Positions 43,736-49,886 of a stretch of DNA of 49,886 nucleotides are shown one piece after another; positions within the stretch are counted from its first letter, which is position 1; each line of letters starts with the position of its first letter. Below the pieces are notes generated by a model. The model had not been told where the DNA came from. It was given only the letters and a program-made list of their open reading frames with translations, and ran no database searches. Source of the stretch: Mycogone perniciosa (lineage: Eukaryota > Ascomycota > Sordariomycetes > Hypocreales > Hypocreaceae); NCBI GenBank assembly GCA_025331125.1, contig JAOALB010000254.1, forward strand, positions 1 to 49,886. The letters are read 5' to 3'. A program made the position numbers and the translations under genes.

Positions 43736-44806
43736 GGCACTTTGCTGCTGTTGAACAGTGGCGTTTGAGTCAAGCTCTTGATTAAGTCGGGGGAGATACC
43801 TATTTGCGGATTTTTGGAAGTCTAATTTGCTCAGAAATGGATACGACATATACGAAGATAATTGTCGACTAAAGGGAAGGGACGTTGGCGTTTAGGAAAT
43901 GGTTGTATGGGAAAGTTTGTTCAGAAAGATTGCATATGATATGGCTAAGCAGCGTTGTCATGAACGATGGAAAATTATTATTATTACTATTATTATTATT
44001 ATTATTTTGTGTTGGGTTGCAATTGGGCCTCCATAGGGGAATGCATTGCCGCCTTGTGGTTGTCTGGCTGCCTCTGCGAAGCGGAACTAGCAGTAATATC
44101 TGTCTGGCTCAATACAACCCTCAGCGTGTTAAACAATTGGTTGGACTACCTACTACTACTACTACTACTACTACTAGCAGTAGTAACAGCTTGAGCCTCA
44201 GTTGTCGTAAATGGACAGATCCGTTTCGATTCAATCAGAGAATACTACTTTTTTCAAAGCAACAATCACGCCAGTTTCCAGCCGACTCGGAAATGTCGGT
44301 CTGCTTCGTTCTCGGCAGATCTGCGCATTCGCTCCGATATGGCATCGCATCAGGCATTCGTGTCATGACCTTTGGTGGTGAGACGAAGAACTTACGAACG
44401 TATTCGCATTCGCCCAGCGATCGACGTGAATGCGAATACGAGCGACTTGCGGTGCAAAGCGGTCTGCCATCTTTTCTATCCGACAACATCGATTGGCTTA
44501 TCTGGAATTATGTGTGGGGTCGTCCCTGAGCTTGGCATCGAGTGGGTCTGCCCCTGTTCGCGGAAGAATTACGGAGTAGTGCAGCTGCAAATTAACACGG
44601 GAAGGAGACTGAGATGATTTATCAGACCAACTTATCGAACCATCTGCTTCGCCTTCTCCTTTTCCCCCTCCAATTCATTCCCCTCGGCGTGCGCTGTGAT
44701 TAAAAGCACGCGACAGCCCAACAAAACAATCCGAGAGGCAGACGACGAACGAGCCATCTCTTCAGATTCGTCGTCCTGTTGCTGCCGCTTATCACTATCA
44801 CCCATC
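43736..44806. promoter_or_regulatory. CYP51 upstream region
   Basis: 1.07 kb upstream of the sterol demethylase. It contains an ATT microsatellite (43974-44008), a CTA microsatellite (44150-44176), three GCATTCG copies (44325, 44354, 44406), the 13-bp inverted repeat at 44399-44440 and a TACGGAGTA copy (44570-44578). ATCACGCCAG (44275-44284) differs at two positions from the animal sterol-response element ATCACCCCAC, so it is only a weak SREBP-site candidate. ORFs in this stretch do not look coding. Confidence 0.5.
44399..44440. promoter_or_regulatory. 13-bp perfect inverted repeat upstream of CYP51
   Basis: CGTATTCGCATTC (44399-44411) and GAATGCGAATACG (44428-44440) are exact reverse complements with a 16-base spacer. 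The right arm ends 366 bases before the CYP51 ATG. The left arm contains one of three GCATTCG copies in the same promoter. A dimeric regulator site is possible. Confidence 0.6.
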
Positions 44807-46545
44807 ATGGGTATCCTTCAAGAAGTGGTCAGCCATCCGGCTGCCCAGCGGTTCCTGGACTTGGGGTTGGGTTCGCGAATCGCTATTGCTGTCACTGGAT
44901 TCGTTTTCTTGTCCGTGGTCCTCAATGTCGCCCAGCAAATCCTCTTCAAGAATCCATCTGAGCCTCCGTTGGTGTTCCACTGGTTCCCCTTTATTGGTAG
45001 CACGATAACATACGGCATGGACCCTCCCACATTCTTCCACCAGAACCGCGTAAAGGTTTGTGACGAACCCGTTTATATGACAGCGAACGAAACAGAGGGA
45101 CAATAGAGTAGGCGACAATGGCTAACTACGGATTTGTAGCATGGCGATGTCTTCACCTTTATCCTCCTTGGCAAGAAAACGACCGTTGCTGTGGGACCGG
45201 CTGGAAACGAATTCATCCTCAACGGCAAGCTCAAGGATGTCAACGCCGAGGAGATCTACACCGTCTTGACTACACCAGTTTTCGGAAGTGACGTTGTCTA
45301 TGACTGTCCTAATGCGAAGCTGATGGAGCAGAAAAAGGTCAGTGCTGTTTGCCTCTCGAACAGACGATCTGCCACGTCATGTCCAATCAACTAACATGCA
45401 TACCCGCACAGTTCATGAAGATCGCCCTGACGACCGAAGCCTTCCGCAGCTACGTCCCTATCATCTCCCACGAGGTCACATCATACTTCAAGCGAAACCC
45501 CGCCTTCAAGGGCAAGTCTGGAATTGTCGATATTCCCAAGAAGATGGCCGAAATCACCATTTTCACCGCATCGCACGCTCTCCAGGGCCACGCTATTCGC
45601 AAGAAGTTCGACGAGTCGCTGGCTGCCTTGTACCATGACCTGGATATGGGTTTCACCCCCATCAACTTCATGCTCCACTGGGCTCCTCTGCCTTGGAACC
45701 GTAAGCGCGATCACGCCCAGCGCACTGTTGCCAAGATCTATATGGACACCATCAAGGAACGACGAGCCGACGGCGATGACGACAAGGAACTGGACATCAT
45801 GAAGCACCTTATGAACTCCGTATACAAGAATGGCACCCCTGTTCCCGACCACGAGATTGCCCACATGATGATTGCGCTGCTCATGGCTGGCCAGCACTCG
45901 TCTTCGTCTACGAGCTCTTGGATCATGCTTCGTCTCGCACAGAACCCTCAAATCCTGGAAGAGCTCTACCAGGAGCAGGTCAAGGCCCTTGGTGCTGACT
46001 TGCCGGCGCTGCAGTATGAGGACCTTGCCAAGTTGCCTTTGAACCAAGCCATTATCAAGGAGACTCTCCGTCTCCATGCCCCTATTCACTCCATTTTGCG
46101 TGCCGTGAAGCAGCCTATGGCTGTTCCTGGCACCAAGTATGTCATCCCTACCTCTCACACTCTTCTTTCCGCTCCTGGTGTCAGCGCCTCCGACCCTACC
46201 TACTTCCCCAACCCTAATGAATGGGATCCTCACCGTTGGTTGCCCGGCTCTTCCAACGCTCCCACGCTGGTTCGCAACACTGATGAAGAGGAGTTGGTTG
46301 ACTACGGATATGGCATGGTCAGCAAGGGTGCGGCGTCACCATACCTGCCTTTCGGTGCCGGCCGCCATCGATGTATTGGTGAGCATTTTGCCAACGTCCA
46401 GCTGCAGACGATTGTGGCGGAGACTGTGCGAACATTCAAGCTCAGCAACGTGGACGGTGGCAACAGTTTGATCGGCACAGACTATGCGTCACTCTTTTCT
46501 CGGCCACTGGAGCCTGCCATGATTCGCTGGGAGCGGAGGGATTAA
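44807..46545 (+). CDS. cyp51: Sterol 14-alpha-demethylase (CYP51/Erg11)
   Basis: Inferred exons are 44807-45055, 45140-45337 and 45412-46545, giving 526 residues, the usual length. An N-terminal anchor helix (about 22-45) precedes the catalytic domain. Family signatures include FHWFPFIGSTITYGMDPP, HGDVFTFILLGKKTTV, the B'-region VVYDCPNAKLMEQKK (split from FMKIALTTEAF by intron 2), the I-helix segment AGQHSSSSTSS, the ExxR motif KETLR and the haem loop FGAGRHRCIG with Cys near 470. It removes the 14-alpha-methyl group of eburicol or lanosterol in ergosterol synthesis, is ER-bound and is the azole target. By recall it is nearest the CYP51B paralogue of Hypocreales. No interrupting changes are seen; the Tyr of VYDCP, a known azole-contact position, is retained. 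Confidence 0.96.
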
Positions 46546-47265
46546 AATATTTGGGCAGTGATGGAAATGGACATAGAAAAAGGATCCCTACATAATGTGT
46601 TGGGTTGGATGCACTGTATATGAAGTCATGCGCCGGAGTTTATCAGGTATGAGTCTTGGGATGCATGGGATCAAACAAGCTAGCAAGTGGATGATTATGG
46701 CTACACCACGACATGTAATATCTAATACTGCCATAGAAACAATAAATGATAGAGCTTAAAAATAAGAGCCTGGAAAAGAATACCACTCTCTACGAAGTAG
46801 TAGACCCTGAAAGTAGACCCCAATGGAGAAATGATTCTAATAACAGTACTCCGTACTCGTACTTCCTACAGAGGATCTGTTAATTGACTGATATGACGGA
46901 GTGCGGCTGCTCCGTACTTCATAGTAGTATTAGTGTCGGACTTCGGTGCATCTCACTCGGGGGACGGGACGGACCAAGAGCCAAGATGAGACGCTACTGC
47001 ACACATAACCGTTACATCCGGGCGAGGCGGATTTCGGGCATCTACTAAGAGGTCAAGACTAAGATCTCGATAAAACACTCCTCAGACCAGTGATTCCTCG
47101 TCTCGTATAATAATAACAATGCATCCGCCACAGAGAGCCCCCTGGGGCTAGTTCCAGATTTGGCGTCAGCTTCGCAAGCCATCTACCACAGCCTTCGTAT
47201 TTGAGGCCACACAAGCAACATAACTCTCGCCGTCCCTAGTTCATCTCATTGCTGCCCACGTGTCA
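46546..47265. other. Intergenic, dispersed-motif copies
   Basis: 0.7 kb between CYP51 and the DUF3074 gene. It holds AATAAA-type sequence (46740) near the CYP51 3' end, TACGAAGTA at 46791-46799 and TACTCCGTA at 46847-46855. No gene seen. Confidence 0.55.
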
Positions 47266-48234
47266 ATGATTCAACCCAGGCAGAATAGCAAGATGCCGGA
47301 CAAATACGGTCGTTTCGTTCGGCTCTGGGGCATTCGCCCCTCGCAATTACCCCCGGAGACGGCGTCAACTGAGGATCTTAGCTCATTTCTTACCACCGTC
47401 CTCAGGGAGGCTGTACCCTTCGTGAGACGCGTGCCGTCGACGACGTCTTCCTCCTCCTCTTCATCGTCGTCGTCATCATCTGGACCCAGCAATGAAAATG
47501 GTCCATGGCAGCATAAATGTTGCAAGACATTTCGCAACTCGGCAGCGCCGGTGAATCTGTACGAGCGGATTGTATCCGCAGAGCAACTCAGATTGATAGC
47601 CAAGGAGCATAATCTTGCTCAGGTAAACAGCGCAAAGCTGCGACCAGAAACATGGAGCTTGAGACGGAGTGTCCACGAGAATGCGAAGAAACCAGGGGCG
47701 GCCAACTGGGATGAGTGGACGGAGTGCTTCAAGGAGGGACATGCAGAGGCTGAGATGGAGTTCACGCCAACAGTCATCGGCACCATGTTGAAGAAGCAAT
47801 GGAACTGTACCGGCGTGCAAGTCACACTTGGGAAGCGCATATGGGAGAACTTCACGCTGAAGCTGGAGGAATCGGTACACCAGATGCCGCTGCCGCTGCG
47901 CAACCGCGTGTTTCCCGTGCTGCAAGTCACGGCATCGGTTCGGGGGCGGCGCGAGTTCATTGTTGTCCAGATCGCTGCCGTGCCTGAGGCCGGTGAGGCG
48001 GAGGAGTCGAGATCAGATGGAGCCCTTCGTGGCGCTTATACGAGCATAGAGCGGTTCAAGGAGATTGAGGGCAGCGTCGAGTGGATTATGGGCACAGTTT
48101 CGAATGCGAGGGGGATTCTGCCTGCGTGGTTGCAGAAGAAGGCGGTGCCGGGACAGATCGCGAAGGATGTCGACATGTTTCTGGAGTGGATTGTGAATGA
48201 GAGGTGGAAGAAGGGAGACAGAGAGGGAGCATGA
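47266..48234 (+). CDS. DUF3074 (START-like) domain protein
   Basis: 322 residues from the ATG at 47266 (a GTG two codons upstream was not used). A poly-Ser run (about 63-74) lies in the N-terminal part. The C-terminal two thirds match the fungal DUF3074 domain by recall: WTECFKEGHAEAEMEFTPTV, the strand MPLPLRNRVFPVLQVTA, FIVVQIA, RGAYTSIERF, then EWIMGTVSNARGILPAWLQK and VPGQIAKDVDMFLEWI. The fold is related to START lipid-binding domains, so a lipid or sterol ligand is possible; none is established to my knowledge. Its position beside the ergosterol gene CYP51 is suggestive only. Confidence 0.82.
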   Translation: MIQPRQNSKMPDKYGRFVRLWGIRPSQLPPETASTEDLSSFLTTVLREAVPFVRRVPSTTSSSSSSSSSSSSGPSNENGPWQHKCCKTFRNSAAPVNLYERIVSAEQLRLIAKEHNLAQVNSAKLRPETWSLRRSVHENAKKPGAANWDEWTECFKEGHAEAEMEFTPTVIGTMLKKQWNCTGVQVTLGKRIWENFTLKLEESVHQMPLPLRNRVFPVLQVTASVRGRREFIVVQIAAVPEAGEAEESRSDGALRGAYTSIERFKEIEGSVEWIMGTVSNARGILPAWLQKKAVPGQIAKDVDMFLEWIVNERWKKGDREGA

Positions 48235-48672
48235 CAAACAAACAAAGAAGAAATACAGCGGCAAGACGGCAGAAAGTATGGTGATGGCGAAGTTTGGAGA
48301 ATGGGCGTTTTTCAGGCATAGCGACATCTTTTGATAGGTACTGAAGATTCATGTAACGGGTATTGGTTAGTAGGTTATTAGTTGTTAGAGCGTAGAAGCG
48401 ATCACCTTTGTAATTAGGCGGCTTCGATCGTCATCTCGGGACCGTGGTGAGGGGAAGGTGGTTCGGATACGGGCACCTTCCTTGGTTTCCGTGAGGAGGT
48501 TGTTTCTTGGGTATCTTGGGTAAGAGCCACTCATTCGAGACACAAGATATAGAACGGTCTATATTATATTATATGGTCAGTCAGATCTTTTTATCTCATA
48601 CATCTCCAACAAGCCTCAACTATAGCGGAGGATTCACTCCAAGCCAAATTCTCATTCCTTGGAGCACCCACC
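48235..48672. other. Short intergenic region
   Basis: 438 bases upstream of the last gene. An AT-rich TATATTATATTATATGG-like stretch (about 48558-48575) about 100 bases before the ATG could act as a TATA element. Nothing else seen. Confidence 0.5.
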
Positions 48673-49642
48673 ATGGTCCCTCGAGGTCGTTCTGTTCCAG
48701 CTGTCACCCCGACATCAAGCGGCCCAAAAGACGGCAGTATAGCAGCTGTCGTGTCCTCTCCTTCGTCGGTCTCAGTCGCACCGCAAAATGCCCATCCCAA
48801 TGCAAAGTCCAATTCCAGACTCATGGCCCAAGCCGAGGCCCTTGCTAGGATGACCTTCGAGCTCAACCTCCGCGCCCTCGGCTCCCAGGCAGAAAGGCTG
48901 GAGAAAGATCTCAAAGCTCTCGTCATGTGCACCGCCCAGGACAAAGATTTTCGAGAGAACTATGAGCGACGACTCCAGGACATGTGGCAGGAGATATTGG
49001 TCGTCAAGAATCACATGAGCAAGGTTCAGGGGACGAGCAAGACTGACTATGAACAATGCCAGCGGGACACATCTCACTCGATCGAACAGCTAAGGCAGGA
49101 AATGGGTCAGCTCAAGGGCTCGCTCAGTGATATATCTAGCACGTTAGACCGCCTTCCCTCGGCAGCGGAAGCAGATTCCATACTAGCAGCAGCCAAGACG
49201 AGAAGCAGCTCACAGATGAAGGCAAGCCAAGATAAATCCCAGTTCTGGCCCCGTAAGTCATTTCCACTTCAAGTCACACAAGAATCTGCTCTAAACAGAA
49301 GTAGAAACAAGCAACAACCGATCCATCTCCAAGAAACGCATCCATGACGCCCTCAGCTCCACCCGCCGTTGGAATCGCGACTACAAGACCACCAGCCTCA
49401 GCGACGCATCATTCACCACAAACTACCTCAGGCAACAGTCTAAGCGCGATCCACACATTGCTGTTTACATCCAGAGGGCCATCCAGAGGCACATCAACCG
49501 TGGCGGTCGTTCGCACTCCAAGCCTCGTCCTAAAACCCTTGAGCAGTTCTGCCAGGATGTGACGTGGAAAGATGTTATTGAGGCGATTGAGGATGCTTTG
49601 GTGAAGGATGAAGAAGGGGCACTGAAGGCATTGGTAGGGTGA
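48673..49642 (+). CDS. Coiled-coil protein, two exons, unrecognised
   Basis: Inferred exons are 48673-49252 and 49299-49642 (donor GTAAGT, CTAAAC branch, acceptor CAG), giving 307 residues. The N-terminus (1-50) is Ser/Pro-rich. Residues about 50-175 form a heptad-rich coiled coil (LMAQAEALARMTFELNLRAL and on through HSIEQLRQEMGQLKGSLSDI). The second exon, in frame after splicing, encodes a basic segment (SKKRIHDALSSTRRWNRDYK, then IQRAIQRHINRGGR) and an acidic helical end (TLEQFCQDVTWKDVIEAIEDALVKDEEGAL). No known domain is recognised. The coiled-coil-plus-basic layout suits a structural, nuclear or chromosome-associated adaptor (inference). Confidence 0.75.
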
Positions 49643-49886
49643 ACAACAAACATAATCTAGGGGGTCGACTGGGGATAGGTGGAGGGGAAAGCATTGAAGT
49701 CAAAGTTGACAGGACATCTGAAGAATAGACTCTGCATTGCAGTTAAAGGTATAAGTGTCCGCCCTATATCATTTCCCTATTTACCGTTTGAATCAAAGAA
49801 GCAAAACGCCGCCCTGCCACCATCTTCCTTTTGGCCAATCCGTAAACGCCGAGCCATGTGCGGCCATTAACTCCTCCTGCCCCCCC
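49643..49886. other. Window end, no gene seen
   Basis: 244 bases beyond the last stop. A short plus-strand ORF here is not protein-like. The window ends in a run of six C, too short to interpret. Confidence 0.5.

Noticed and set aside
44275..44284. ATCACGCCAG as a sterol-response element
   Set aside because: Two mismatches to the animal consensus and a single copy are too weak to call a site.
43885..44529. 214-residue plus-strand ORF in the CYP51 upstream region
   Set aside because: It reads through ATT and CTA microsatellites, giving poly-Leu and poly-Thr. It is better explained as promoter DNA.
1..49886. tRNA, rRNA and CRISPR features
   Set aside because: I saw no tRNA-like A and B boxes with cloverleaf potential, no rRNA segments, and no regularly spaced direct repeats. 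A tRNAscan or covariance search could still find something I missed.

Overview
The window is nuclear DNA from a filamentous ascomycete, most likely a sordariomycete of the order Hypocreales. The basis is the gene style: many genes have one to four introns of about 50 to 200 bases with GTAAGT/GTGAGT-type donors, CTAAC/CTGAC branch sites and CAG/TAG acceptors. The gene set fits too: a sterol 14-alpha-demethylase that by recall closely resembles the CYP51B type of Fusarium, a rhodopsin-fold PTH11-like membrane protein, a DUF3074 protein and a fungal annexin. The species cannot be named from sequence alone. The window opens with a run of 73 C, which looks like a contig-end artefact.

Layout, left to right. 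0-8.4 kb: a BTB/POZ protein (minus), a long gene-free stretch, a three-exon protein with tandem C2HC zinc fingers (minus), an AT-rich gap, and an unrecognised protein (minus). 9.3-15.5 kb: a four-repeat annexin (minus), then a secreted Ser/Thr-rich repeat protein, a small membrane protein and a small Cys-rich secreted protein (all plus). 16.7-21.8 kb: a four-exon SDR oxidoreductase and a three-exon Ser/Pro-rich coiled-coil protein (plus). 22-27.2 kb: a broken membrane-protein gene, an unrecognised protein and a secreted alpha/beta hydrolase (minus). 27.2-30.8 kb: 3.6 kb without a supportable gene. 30.8-40.4 kb: a PTH11-like membrane protein (plus), a mitochondrial membrane protein (minus), a verprolin/WIP homologue (plus), mitoribosomal protein mL54 (minus), a complex I NDUFB10-type subunit (minus) and a nucleolin/Gar2/Nsr1 protein (plus). 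42.4-49.6 kb: four plus-strand genes: a C-terminally anchored membrane protein with an AIM-like motif, CYP51, a DUF3074 protein and a coiled-coil protein.

This is mostly a housekeeping neighbourhood with accessory-looking islands (12-16 kb secreted proteins, 22-30 kb relic and gene-poor DNA), not one metabolic cluster. Three nuclear genes for mitochondrial proteins lie within 33-38 kb, and the complex I gene shares a 527-bp divergent promoter region with the nucleolin-like gene.

The strongest unexplained signal is a 9-mer, TACGGAGTA, with its one-base variant TACGAAGTA. I counted 29 copies on either strand, all outside called coding exons, several arranged as perfect or near-perfect inverted repeats. 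Other points worth following are a 13-bp inverted repeat with GCATTCG repeats upstream of CYP51, the paired zinc fingers restored by splicing, and a possible organelle-autophagy receptor.
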